NCBI RefSeq assembly: GCF_029931775.1
Contig: NC_079312.1
Coordinates: 8,687,821-8,751,820, forward strand
Direction of reading: 5' to 3'
DNA length: 64,000 nt
Source of the DNA: Euleptes europaea
Taxonomy: Eukaryota; Chordata; Lepidosauria; Squamata; Sphaerodactylidae
This document shows, piece by piece, positions 25,201 through 35,809 of the stretch. Numbering within the stretch: the stretch's first letter is position 1; every line of letters begins with the position of its first letter. The notes beneath the pieces are model-generated. The model was not told the origin of the DNA, did not search any database, and saw only the letters and a list, made by a program, of their open reading frames with translations. A program made the position numbers and the translations under genes.

Positions 25201-26230
25201 GTAACCAGCGTATATTTGCAATATGATCTCTAGTGCCTCTTCCTTTTCTGAACCCAGCTTGAACATCAGGCATTTCTCATTCCATGTATGGTAACAGCCT
25301 TTGCTGTAAGATTTTGAGCATCACTTTACTTGTGTGATAAATTCATGCAATGGTCTGATAGTTGCTGCAATCTTTGATGTCTCCTTTCTTGGGAACTGGA
25401 ATGTAAATGGATCGTTTCCAGTCTGTGGGCCATTGTTTTATTTTCCATATCTGTTGGCATAATCTTGTCAAGATTTTGATGGATTCCGTTTCTGTGGCTT
25501 GGAACAGCTCTATTGATATCCCATCTGCTCCTGGTGATTTGTTTCTCCCGATTGCTCTCAGTGCAGCTTTCACTTCACTTTCTAAAACTGTAGGTTCTTC
25601 TTCAAAAGATTCTTATTGGAAAGAATCTGTTATCCTTTAATCTCTTCTGTATAGTTTTTCAGTGTATTGTTCCCACCTTTTCTTTATTTTGTCCTTTTCA
25701 GTTAATGCCTAACCATGCTTTAAATTTCCCTTTGATTTCTTGGATCTTGTGAAACAGATCTCTTGTTCTTCCTTTTTTGTTGTTCTATTTCTTTACACTA
25801 GTTATTATAATAGGTCTCTTTGTCACTACGTGCGAGTCGCTGGAAAGTTGCACTTTTGATTCTGTTTCTGTCACCTTCTATTTTTGCTTCTCGTCTATCT
25901 GGGAATATGCCTTTGTAAATTTTTGCCAGTAGGTACAACTGAGGTTCTCTATCCTCTCTTTGTAAGAGGAAGTTATAAGTGGATTTATCTATGTAGTTTT
26001 CTATGAGGCCCCCTTCTAAGAGATCAGCAGTGTCTTTCTTTATCCTCTTAGAAGGGTTTTCTGCACATTTGCATAATGAACTTTATTATACAGTTGCCTC
26101 TGGGCCTCTTTCACATAGCCCACCCTATCCCACACTATTACAGCCCCTAAGTTATCTGCTGGTTTCCCAATAGGGAGACAGACAACACTTCAATCTAAAA
26201 CAAATTGAATTATAAATTGAAATGATGAAT
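22270..26230 (-). mobile_element. Penelope-like retroelement (RT plus GIY-YIG), split by BovB
   Basis: On the minus strand from 26.2 kb: WDRVGYVKEAQRQLY, REPQLYLLAKIYKG (then BovB), PVPGRPIVSGCGSI, SGTVMGCKFAPELANFFM (RT, near 23730), SFHPYHLKENIFYSQ-like sequence near 23400, a cysteine cluster CGHCSVCTYC (near 22950), and the GIY-YIG segment YVGMSPRPVKMRI (near 22800) with TLAPKGLN (near 22590). This order is that of GIY-YIG-bearing Penelope-like elements, possibly Neptune type. Stops and frameshifts make it inactive. It occurs only in copy A. Confidence 0.8.
24118..25898 (-). mobile_element. BovB (RTE) LINE, 5' truncated, inside the Penelope-like element
   Basis: Minus-strand frames 25573-25343 (KSPGADGISIELFQ), 25165-24908 (FIDYSKAFDCVDHEKLW, KGVRQGWILSPYLF) and 24734-24429 (LFLGSTINQKGDCSQEI, GCESWTVKKADRK) are BovB RT blocks in order. 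Duplications CTGGGAATATG flank it at 24107-24117 and 25899-25909. The 3' tail TTAAGTGCCGTTAAGTCGC (complement) is at the low-coordinate end. It has frame breaks and lacks the endonuclease end. Confidence 0.9.
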
Positions 26231-26584
26231 TATTAGCAGTTTTCAAGATTCATTCTAGTCCACCTAGTGAAGTTACTCGTACTCTTAGAGAATTCTAATG
26301 CTTATGCATTTAAGTTTTAGAAATTTTCAGAGACCTGATTTTTATCGCATGCATTTTATTCTGTACTTGTAGGATTATTTTGCACCTGTTTATCACATTC
26401 TTGACTAATAAAAAGAGCATGCTGTATTTTAAATAAAATCTTCACCTCTTAAGACGTTCTCTGTTCGTTCTACTAACAGAAGCTACACCACACTGGCTTT
26501 CATAGGGTGGCAGCAAAGCAGCCAGGCCTAGTAGAGTCATGCAAGGCAGGTGGCATCAAGTCACCCAAAGGTTGCTGCCAGGTC
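26231..26584. other. AT-rich spacer, no recognised gene
   Basis: I see no reading frame or repeat that I can name here. It may be the 5' part of the Penelope-like element or older spacer. Confidence 0.3.
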
Positions 26585-26712
26585 TAGGGTTGCCAACCTC
26601 CAGGTGGGATTTGGGGAGTCCTTGGAACATCACCTGAACTCCAGGTGACAGAGATCCATCCCCCTGGAGAGAATAGCTACTTTGGAGGGTGGACCCTGTG
26701 GCATTAGAGAGC
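26585..26712. mobile_element. Fragment of the TAGGGTTGCCAAC hAT MITE
   Basis: CTAGGGTTGCCAACCTCC, CCCCTGGAGAGAATAG and TTTGGAGGGTGGACCCTGTGGCATT match the left two thirds of the complete MITE at 32772-33018. Confidence 0.7.
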
Positions 26713-28380
26713 TGGGTCAGAGATGTGGCATTAGAGAGCTGGGTCAGAGCTGAGGCAGCTGTGGTGTGAGGCAGAACTACTATACTAGAGACTTGTTGCT
26801 GAGTGAAGAGGGCTTGTGTGACTGAGGTTAATTGCTGGCCCCGCCCTCTGCTGTTGAGGGGTGGGGCTGAGCGCCTTTGATTAACAAGGCTGTTCTCACC
26901 AGAGGCATGAGCCTTTGGCACGAGCCAAAGGGCGAGAGCTAAAGGGCTCTTAGCCTGAGGTTTGAGCCTGGAGACCATATAAGTAGTTAAGAGCTCTTTA
27001 CAGTTTGTTACCCCTTTTTCCTTCAGTAGACAGTGTTTAGGTCTGTTAGTTTTAGGTTAGATCAACACACCAAGGTCTTTCTAGAGTGAAGAATTTACTA
27101 TGAGGGTGATGAAGGATGCTCCTGCACCATTCCCGGTCACCTGCAGGAAGTTTGCCATGTTTGTTTTCCTCCCTGAGGACAAGATGGACTTCACCTGTCA
27201 TAAGTGTAAGTTGATAGGGCTCTTAGAGGACAACGTTCGGAGCCTGGAGGAAAGGATTGCTACTCTCCACTACATCAAAGAAGGGGAGGATTTTATTTAA
27301 AGCAGCCTCGAGGCCCTGTATAGTGAAGGGGAGATGATTCAAAGGGACAACAGTGTGGTTGCCTGCTCTAATGAGACTCCTCCGATTAGAACTCAGGAAT
27401 CGATTCCAGGCCCTTATGGTGGTAGAAGAGCCAGGAACACTGCCAGTAGAAGAAACACAAACACAAGGAAGACAGATGGAGGACGTTAGGGGGACATGAA
27501 GAGATGGCACTGGAAGGAAAAGGAAAGTGTTGGTCGTAGGTGACTCCCTGCTGAGGCCTGACCCCATGACCCGAGAGGTGTGTTGCTTGCCAGGGACAAA
27601 AATTACAGTTATTGTAGAGCAGATACCAAAACAGTGAAGAAGAGAAAGATTTATTTCTCTGTTCTGGGATCTTTTTAGAAAAGCAATATTTGTTTGAATA
27701 TGTGATAAAGCCTTTTTTTTTCTCCTTACAGAATCCCAGGCAGAGTTAAACAGTGAAATTTAGTTTAGAAACTATGGTTATTGAATCTGTTCGGATCAGT
27801 AGCCTTGTGGAGAAATAAACTCAGTTTTTCACAGAACAGTTAAATAAAACTCAGATTTACTTGCTTAGTTACTTTCATACGGTTAAGTTGACCTTACATA
27901 AAACAGTTTCATTGAAGGTAACAACTGACTTAATTACCCGTTCTTAGTATAATAAGACAGCCGACAGACAGCCTGAGAGAGAGTTAAACAAACCGACGTA
28001 ACAGCAAAACTGCAGTGTTCCAACTGTCAACAACCCCTCCCAGAATGCTTTGCTCTCTCTCTCTCACTCCAGTAGATTCAAGAGTCAGGCTGTAACACCC
28101 CAACAAACGGGTCAAACCTAAAGATCGTTCCCCATTTGTGATGGTCCATGTGGGAACCAACGATACAGAGGTGAACACCACTGAAAACATTAAAGCTGAC
28201 TATGAAGCTCTCGGGAGGAAGCTGAAGGGAAGGTGGTGTCCTCTTCGATCCTTTCTGTCAGAGGAAGGGGAATGTGACGGGCACAAAAGATAATGGAGGT
28301 GAACCACTGGCTGCTGCGTTGTTGGTGCTGGCAGGAGCTATTTGGATTCTGGGATCATGACCTAGCCACTCTTCACACTG
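26713..28380 (+). mobile_element. CR1-type LINE 5' part with ORF1, interrupted
   Basis: The 5' region has a direct repeat of GTGGCATTAGAGAGCTGGGTCAGAG. The frame 27100-27300 (CRKFAMFVFLPEDKMDFTCHKCKL...EERIATL) is a cysteine-rich, coiled-coil ORF1 start. KVLVVGDSLLRPDP (27520-27565) and, after an insertion, FVMVHVGTNDTEV (28128-28170) are SGNH blocks of CR1 ORF1. The insertion lies at about 27640-28113. Frames are broken and ORF2 is absent. Confidence 0.65.
27640..28113. mobile_element. Insertion in CR1 ORF1, possibly a solo LTR fossil
   Basis: This 470-base block separates two halves of one SGNH frame. Its right end, read on the minus strand, starts TGTTACAGCC and contains AATAAA-type signals, which would suit an LTR. 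I could not find a clear target duplication. If retroviral-type, it is a broken fossil. Confidence 0.3.
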
Positions 28381-28565
28381 TCCACTCTTTTTTTTCCTGA
28401 GCCAGACCTGAGCTGTGAGACCTCTCTACCTGAGGCAGAGCCCAGCTGCCCTTCTGTGTCCCCCCTCCATCATCCCAAACCCCCCTCCCTTCTGAACAGG
28501 TGATTAGATGCTGGAACAGCCTTCCTCTCGGTGGCTGCTCCTCTCTTCAGAGGCAGGTCTGTCTT

Positions 28566-29406
28566 AGGCTGTTACCGCACTTGTATTCCCAGCGATGTAT
28601 GAAGAGTTCGAAAACGTTATAAAAAAATACTGTAAGCTTTTGGGAAAAAATTATCATTAATTGATAATTGATATGATTAATATGAGAGTAAAAAGAAAAC
28701 CTGCATTTTGTTTATTGGGAATTCCACAAGAAAATATGGGCAGCATCGATAGGGCCATTTGTCAATACAGTTTTGCTGCTGCAAGAATTGTAATAGCTAA
28801 AGTTTGGAAGCAAGTGAATAAACCTTCAATTCGTGACTGGAGAGAGAAGCTATGGGTGTATATGAGGATGGCCAAATTAACAGAATTACGACATGGAAAA
28901 GATATGGAAGAATTCAAAAAAACTTGGGCAAAGGCCGTCACATATTGGGATAAACTGGCAAAAATGGATTTTACTAATTTAGTTAGTGAGTTATAGAAAC
29001 AAGTTATATTACTTTCCTATTTTACTGTTAATGATGTAATTTTTAAAACTGTTTAGATACTTCTTCAGAAGTCTGGTGATGGGTCACTTTTTAAGGTGGG
29101 TGGAGGGTCAAAAGGGTATTTTTGTTCTTTGAACTTTATAACTTTGCAACTATGAATGTATTAATTAGAGCATATAACTGATACTCTTGTATTTTCTTTT
29201 TATTTTCTTTTTATTGTATTTGTTTTGTTTTATGTTAAAAAAATTAAAAAAATACTGTTCGCACTTTATTTGGCCCCTTTAGCTGTGAAGACGTCTTCCA
29301 ACCATTTATAAGCCGTGGTATCCAAAAACCCTTTTAAAGCGATGATTTTTACAATATTTTCAAACTCTTAATACATTGTTGGGAATACAAAGTGCAGTAA
29401 CCCCCA
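28566..29406. mobile_element. Inverted-repeat DNA element split by an L1 3' end
   Basis: The left end GGCTGTTACCGCACTTGTAT and right end ATACAAAGTGCAGTAACC(CC) are inverted repeats of about 34 bp with few mismatches. The interior is short apart from the L1 at 28636-29245. There is no transposase. Its own target duplication is unclear, so I do not assign a superfamily. Confidence 0.6.
28636..29245 (+). mobile_element. L1 3' end
   Basis: The frame 28661-28996 (AAARIVIAKVWKQVN, RDWREKLWVYMRMAKLT, MEEFKKTWAKAVTYW) is the C-terminus of an L1 ORF2. An AT-rich 3' UTR and A-rich tail follow. AAAAAAATACTGT occurs on both sides as the likely target duplication. Confidence 0.8.
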
Positions 29407-30097
29407 TAGTCACCCCTACGTGATGCATGCTGAACAGTTTCTGCATACATCATATCAAGATTGGGACTGTCTACCAACCTTCCTAAACAAAGTGGAATAT
29501 CCGGAATTAAACACAAACAAACCCTGATCTAATTTAATCTAAAAGGTTACTCAGAGGGGAGGTGCCCTACCAGGGAGGAAAGGGATGACCGCAGGGGCTT
29601 GTGTGTGGATAAACCAGACAGAATATTACAACATCCACTTTGTTAACACATGCAGAACATGTAGCTTTCCAACCTTCAGTTAGCTGGAAATGAAGTATTA
29701 TCAATCCCTTCCAACTGGTACCTGATTTTAAAAAGTGACAGTCTGTATGTAATTGCCTTCACATCATGTTTAGTTTATCTGTTAGTTAATAACGAACTAG
29801 CCAACAGGTTTTCTTTTAACTAACTAACCATTAGATGGTGTCATTGGGGGGCGGAGGGCGGCTGTTTTAGTACACCGAAGTCTAATATATTGTTTTAAAA
29901 TACAGTTCTCAATCAGAGCTCAAACTACACACATATATACTTTATTATTCTTATGGTCCAATATTAGGGTCCAACTTGCAAGGCATGCACAAGGGTGACA
30001 GGTCATTACATTGCATGGGCTAGGAGAAGAGGGTTGGCCTGTGCAGGCTGCTCACACAGCTGCCACGCGAATTATGTAGCATGCTGGGTACAGGGCT
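29407..30097. other. Spacer without recognised features
   Basis: No coding frame or repeat that I can name is seen between the inverted-repeat element and the leader of unit C. Confidence 0.3.
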
Positions 30098-30776
30098 GCT
30101 ATTCAGAAATAAAATCCTAAGGAGCAGTAGATTGCAAAAAGAGGAGCATTGGAAGGGCGTTTCTGCGCTGAGATCCCTTGAAAGGCTGAAATGCTCTCCT
30201 CTAAGGGTTAAATTGAGAGAGCCAGGCACGGTCCTAGAAAGGCAAATGGGGAGAGGGTTTTTCCCCCCCTGCCCTGTCCTGGCTGCAGACGCCTCTGATT
30301 CCCCCGGGCTTCTGCTTGAATGGCTGGGAGGGAACCTGGTGAGCAAAAGGGGTCTGGGGCGGAGGAAGGGGAAATAGGGGCCGGGGGCTGCAATGCAAGA
30401 CCCGAAGCAGAGAGAAAGGAGGGGAGGCGGAGCAGGGGGGTGACAAAGAGCTCCCCTCCCCTCCCTGCCCCAGGAGGAGCCTCGTGGCCCCTTTGTTCAG
30501 CGCTAGATCCGAACCCAGCACCTTTGGAGGCTGGACGGGGCTGCAGGCTGCAGAGGCAGGTCGACGAAGGAGAGGCAGAGGGAGGAGGGAGGGAAGCGGT
30601 GGGCTGTGGACGGGGAGATTTGGAGTGTGTGTGTGTGGGGGGGAGAATTGGACAGATCTGGGGGTGCTGAAGGAAGGCTGAAGGGGCTGAGAAGAAGAGG
30701 GGTGTTGGGTGGGAGACACGGACTGTGTCTCTTCTTGACCCTTGGTTGAGTCACACAAACAGAACCTAAGGCGCAG
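30098..30776 (+). promoter_or_regulatory. GC-rich leader/promoter region of unit C
   Basis: The sequence is rich in G and C with CpG (TAGATCCGAACCC, GGTCGACGAAGG). It is strongly similar to 61320-61960 of unit D. Its position upstream of a KRAB start exon suggests a promoter with untranslated exon 1. The long frames on both strands here are compositional. Confidence 0.5.
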
Positions 30777-31467
30777 TAAACTCCCCAATGCTCCATGATG
30801 GTGGACATGTAAAAAAGCAAAGAAATTTTGGATACAGATACACCAAGAAACGCAAAAAATTCTAAACATAGAATTCCCCCTGCACCCGAAAATCCTGTTG
30901 CTGGGATTAGAACCAGAAAACCTAGAGAGAGAAAATTAAGAGACCTATTTAGTTATATGGCAACGGCGGCAAGGGTTGTCTTCGCAACGATGTGGAAGCA
31001 AGAGGACATTCCAGAAATAGAGAAATGGCAACAAAACATGTCAGAATATGCAGCGATGGCCAAATTAACCACCATGTTGAGAGGAAGAATGATGAATGAA
31101 TTCCCAAAGAACTGGATGGGTTATTTTGAATATGCAAATTTGAAGCTACAAAGTTAGACACTAGTGTGCTTTGATAGAGACTAGGTGCAGTTACCTTGGA
31201 ACGAAGGACAGTAAAAGCTGAAATCGTTAAGAAATTAAATAATAAGAAACTAAAAAATATTGAAGAAATCAAAGTTTATAGCAGAAAGGATAGATATTAT
31301 TATTTTCAACATGAATCTAGAAACACTAAATAATAATATACAATATGTATTGTGATTGTAAAAAATGTTAAATACTAACCCTGGAAACAGCCCAATTTTT
31401 ATGGGAATGTATGCAGTATATGTTGTGTTATGTTGTGTTAAAAACTAATAAAATGTTTGTTTTATTA
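30777..31467 (+). mobile_element. L1 3' end inserted in unit C leader
   Basis: It contains the ORF2 C-terminus (LRDLFSYMATAARVVFATMW, EKWQQNMSEYAAMAKLT, NEFPKNWMGYFEY). Duplications AGAACCTAAGGCGCAG lie at 30761-30776 and 31468-31483, so the insertion is 691 bp and splits the leader. Confidence 0.9.
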
Positions 31468-31693
31468 AGAACCTAAGGCGCAGAAAGGGGGATATCCAGA
31501 GCAAACCTTACTCCTCCTAAATATCAGCACTGTGCTATTTTGTCTTTGGGGAAATGGAAGCAGGCGTGTCAGGCCTTTTCCATGCAGGTGATACGCTCCA
31601 GGTGTGATGCCTCTGGGAAACAGGATTTTTTCCTGCTTCCCCACACCGTTATGGAGCATTTGGGAGTTTACTTCATCTTAATCTCTGCTGTTT

Positions 31694-31893
31694 TGCTGAG
31701 AAAAGGAACACTAAGAGAGGATAAAGTGATTGCTGAGAAACTAAATGCATTCTCTCATTTCTCTTCACTGTTGAAGATATAGGGCAGATACCTTTTCCTG
31801 AACAGATGTTTTGGGGAGGGGAGAATGAGGAACTGGGGCAAATAGTGGTAACAAGGCAGGAAGTTCTAGAACGTCTAGACAGACTGCAAACTA
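31694..31893 (+). mobile_element. CR1 fragment (linker before RT)
   Basis: GGAACACTAAGAGAGGATAAAGTGATTGCTGA and the following sequence match 45605-45800 of the gene B CR1. A scrap of the tRNA-derived SINE tail follows (31893-31955). Confidence 0.8.
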
Positions 31894-32277
31894 AGAAGAA
31901 GAAGAGTTGGTTTTTATATGCCGACTTTCTCCACCACTTCAGGGAGACTCCTGGTTTCCCACCCTCATTCTTTCTCTTCATCCAAGGCAGCAGAGAAAAG
32001 ACACCCTTGATGCTGTCTCCTCCTCCTCCTTCTCTTGTGCGTGATGAAAGGAAAAGAAGCACCATGCAGCAAGCTCAGGTAAGGGTGGGGGATCACTGGG
32101 GACACGTGCATTGGAGGGCAGGGATGCCTCCTTCTTAGTTGCAAGACTCAAGAGGATCAGGATTGTGGCCCTGTGTTCTGGCACTGCACGATGTCAAGTG
32201 TGCCTACTGGGGAGGCAGGAAAGTGGTCGTTTCCCCCCCCCCCCATCTAGGATGTTGTGTGTAGAGAAGCCCAGGCA

Positions 32278-32592
32278 GAAGAAGAAGAGTTGGTTTTTAT
32301 ATGCCGACTTTTTCTACCACTGAAGGGAGACTCAAACTGGCTTACAATCACCTTCCCCTTCCCCTCCCCACAACAGGCACCCTGTGAGGTAGCTGAGGCT
32401 GAGAGAGCTCCAACAGAGCTGTAACTTGCCCAAGGTCACCCAACTAGCTTTGTGTGTAAGAGTGGGGAAACAAATCACCAGATTTGTTCACCAGATTAGC
32501 CTCCGCTGCTCATGTGGAGAAGTGGTGAATCAAACCCAGTTCTCCAGCTCAGACTCCACCACTCCAAACTACCGTTCTTAACCACTACAACA
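32278..32592 (-). mobile_element. tRNA-derived SINE, nearly complete
   Basis: The minus-strand head (GTTGTAGTGGTTAAGA...GGTTTGATTC) gives box A and box B-like sequences. The body matches 3678-4163 without the MITE. The tail starts at GAAGAAGAAGAGTTGG. Confidence 0.75.
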
Positions 32593-32771
32593 TGCAGAGC
32601 CTATGGAACAGTACTGGCCCATGAATATGGACATCTCTAGTTTCTTTCCCACAAGGCTGCTAGCCCCCCTGCCCATGAAGACAGCTCCTCCGGCTCCAAG
32701 AGGCCCGTATGGAGGGCTGGGAGTAGGGGGCCAACTGTTCCCCCAGGACTGTTCCCCCCTTCTCTTTTTGC

Positions 32772-33018
32772 TAGGGTTGCCAACCTCCATGTGGTACCTG
32801 GAGATCTCCGGCTATTACCGTTGATCTCCAATCGACCAAGATCAGTTCCCCTGGATAAAATGGCTGCTTTGGCGGGTGGACTCTATGGCATTGCACTTTG
32901 GAGGGTGGACTCTCTGGCATTATACCCTCCTGAGCTCCCTCTCCTCCCAAACCTCACCCTCCCTAGGCTCCACCCCAAAAATCTCCAGGTATTTCCCAAG
33001 TGGGAGTTGGCCACCCTA
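32772..33018. mobile_element. Complete hAT MITE (247 bp)
   Basis: The termini TAGGGTTGCCAACCTCC and GGGAGTTGGCCACCCTA are inverted repeats. Flanking octamers CTTTTTGC (32764-32771) and CTTTGTGC (33019-33026) match at 7 of 8 positions. It lies just upstream of the KRAB-A exon of unit C. Confidence 0.85.
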
Positions 33019-33249
33019 CTTTGTGCTGCTGTTCCAGTATTAATTTACTGTCTCCGGTTTCTTGGCTTTTTCACCCATGGACCAGTTTCCCAGTGATGGG
33101 GTGTCCTTTAAAGAGGTGGCTGTGTATTTCACCAAGAAGGAGTGGACCCTGCTGCACCCAGCCCAAAGATTTCTCTACAAGGAAGTCATGCTGGAGAATT
33201 TTGGGAACGTGGCCTCTGTGGGTGAGAATCCTTTTCTCCTGGGCTGTCT

Positions 33250-35500
33250 TGGACTTCAAAAGTTGGACTTCAAAAGAGCAAATTTTAACAAACTTAAACT
33301 TATGCTAGGTAGAATCCCATGGTCAGAAAAACCTAAGGAGAAGGGAGTTCAAGAAGGGTGGGCATTTCTTAAAAATAAAATAGTGATGGAGCAATCCCAA
33401 ACCATTCCTATGAGAAGGAAAAATGGGAGGAGCCTAAAGAGGCCAGGGTGGCTCCATAAACAGCTTTTAAAGAGTTGAGAAATAAAATAGACTCATTTAG
33501 GAAGTGGAAGGAGGGCCTTATAACCAAAGAGGAATATAAACAAATAACTAGTGCTTGTAGGGAGAGTGTTAGGAAAGCTAAAGCTCAGTATGAACTTAGG
33601 CTAGCAAGAGATGCTAAACACAACAAAAAAGGGTTCTTTTCCTATGTACAGAGTAAGAGTAAGAACAGAGACAAGATAAGCCCATTGCGTGGATTGGAAA
33701 GTGAAATTGTAAAAGGAGATGAAGAGAGGGCAGAACTCCTCAATTCCTACTTTTCCTCAGTCTTTTCTCGCGAGGGAAGTGGTGCTCAACATGGCATAAA
33801 CAGAACATGTGATGAGGGAAGGGATTTGCAGCCTAGAATTGGCATTGGGGTAGCACACAAACACCTAGTTTCTTTAAATGAAACAAAATCCTCTGGGCCA
33901 GATGAATTGCACCCAAGGGTACTCAAAGAACTTGCAGATTTCTTGAAACTTGCAGAACTTGTAATTTCGGAACCTCTGTCCATTATTTTTGAAAAGTCTT
34001 GGCAAACATATGAGGTGCCAGAAGATTAGAGGTGGGCAAATGTTTTCCTCACCTTCAAGAAGGGGAAAAAGGATCCTGGTAACTACCAACCTATCAGCTT
34101 GACTTCTATACCAGGAAAAGTGTTTGAACAAATCATCAGTCAGTCCTTGAGCATTTAGAAAGGATGGATCTGATCACTAAGGGCCAGCCCGGGTTTCTCA
34201 AGAATAAGTCATGTCAGACTAATCTTATCTCCTTTTTTGAGAAAGTTACTACCTTGCTGGATCAGGGGAATGCTGTAGACATAGTTTATCTAGATTTCAG
34301 TAAGGCTTTTGATAAGTTCCCCATAGTATTCTAGTTGACAAACTGGGAAAATGTGGTTTAGATCCTAGTATTGTTAGGTGGATCTGCAACTGGTTGACAG
34401 ATCGTACCCAAAGAGTGCTAGTTAATGGATCCTCATCCACTTGGAGAGAAGTGACTAGTGGAGTTCCGTAGGGATCTGTGCTGGGCCCTGTGTTGCTCAA
34501 CATCTTTATAAATGATTTGGATGAAGGAATAGAGGGGATGCTTATTAAATTTGCAGATGATACTAAATTGGGAGGGGTAGCAAATACGGTAGAAGTCAGA
34601 GCCAAGATGCAGGATGATCTTGACAGGCTGGAGAAGTGGGCTAGAACTAATAAAATGCACTTCAACAAAGACAAATGTAAAGTTCTGCATTTAGGTAGGA
34701 AAAATCAAATGCATAATTATAGGATGGGGGAGACTTGTTTGAGCAGTAGTATGTGTGAAAAGGATCTTGGGGTCTTAATAGACCAAACACTAAACATGAG
34801 TCAGCAGTGTGATGCGGTAGCTAAAAAGGCAAATGCAGTCTTGGGCTGCATCAACAGAAGTATAGTGTCCAGATGACGCAAAGTGATGGTATCGCTTTAC
34901 TCCGCTAAGGTTATACCTCAGCTAGAGTACTGTGTTCAGTTTTGGGCACCGCAATTTAAGAAAGATGTAGACAAGATGGAACATGTCCAGAGGAGGGCAA
35001 CAAAGATGGTGAGGGGTCTGAAGACCAAGTCCTATGAAGAAAGGTTGAAGGAGCTGGGTATGTTTAGCCTGAAGACGAGAAGACAGAGGGGATATGATAA
35101 TCATGTTCAAGTACTTGAGGGGCTGTCATATAGAGGTTGTTTTCTGTTGCCCAAGAAGGCCGGACCAGGACCAACAGGTTGAAATTAAATCAAAAGAGTT
35201 TCCGTCTAGACATTAGGAAGAATTTTCTAACAGTTAGAGCGGTTCCTCAGTGGAACAGGCTTCCTCTGGAGGTGGTAAGCGCTCCTTCCCTGGAGGTTTT
35301 TAAGAAGAGGTTAGATAGCCATCTGTCAGCAATGCTGATTCTGTGACCTTAGGCAGATGATGAAAGGGAGGGCATCTTGGCCATCTTCTGGTCACTAGGG
35401 GTGTGTGGGGAGGGAGGTAGTTGTGAATGTCCTGCATTGTGCAGGGGTTGGACTTGATGACCCTGGTGGTCCCTTCCAACTATGATTCTATGATTAGTTG
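33250..35500 (+). mobile_element. CR1 LINE, 5' truncated, in unit C intron
   Basis: ORF2 pieces run in order: [17 protein letters not shown] (33640-33700), [18 protein letters not shown] (33880-33930), GPVLLNIFINDLDEGIEG then FADDTKLGG (34485-34585), [29 protein letters not shown], and the C-terminus at 35137-35346. It ends with ATTCTATG-type sequence. Several frame breaks are present. This is a different CR1 subfamily from the one in the gene A and B introns. Its last 335 bases survive at 655-988. Confidence 0.88.
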
Positions 35501-35601
35501 TCCATTGTATGTTTTGGAAGGACAGTCGACCACACTGGGAACTGCTGAATATATATGCTTACGGAAGAATTATAATTTTGTATTTTTGTTTTGATAAAAA
35601 G

Positions 35602-35691
35602 GACCTGAGATGGCTAAACCTGACCTCATATCCTGGCTGGAAGAGGAGGAAGAGCCGTTTCTCCTGAGCTCTGAAGAAGAGGAGTTGGCAG
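35602..35691 (+). pseudogene. Unit C KRAB-B exon
   Basis: This 90-nt exon is phase 1 at both ends (G-PEMAKPDLISWLEEEEEP...ELA-G), with acceptor AAAAAG and donor GTAGTT. It is almost identical to 1095-1184. A phase-1 end is compatible with the finger exon of gene B (54057), so a chimeric transcript is possible. Classed as pseudogene only because no finger exon of its own follows. Confidence 0.65.
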
Positions 35692-35809
35692 GTAGTTGTT
35701 CAGACCTGTTGTGGGACTGCTTGTTGTCTGCCCTGTCTTCCAAGAGTGGGCAGATTTTCGTGGCCTTGTTTAGTCTCACAGTTGCTTCTCCTCAGAAGAG
35801 GTTGGATGA

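Larger units (their letters stand above)
32064..33221 (+). pseudogene. Unit C start exon and KRAB-A exon (truncated KRAB-ZNF gene)
   Basis: The start exon 32064-32078 (CACCATGCAGCAAGCTCAG|GTAAGG, MQQAQ) is followed by a KRAB-A exon, best read as 33086-33221 after CCAG ([20 protein letters not shown]...[17 protein letters not shown]), with donor GTGAGA. That exon is 136 nt because the acceptor position differs from genes A and B; phases remain 0 and 1. With KRAB-B at 35602-35691 the unit encodes an open KRAB but has no finger exon of its own before gene B starts. It could be a KRAB-only gene or splice into gene B. Confidence 0.65.

Noticed and set aside
30234-30869. 211-codon minus-strand frame and others in the GC-rich leaders (also 61430-62327)
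   Set aside because: They are low-complexity, proline- and serine-rich frames in GC-rich DNA with no domain. The frame is not kept between units C and D.
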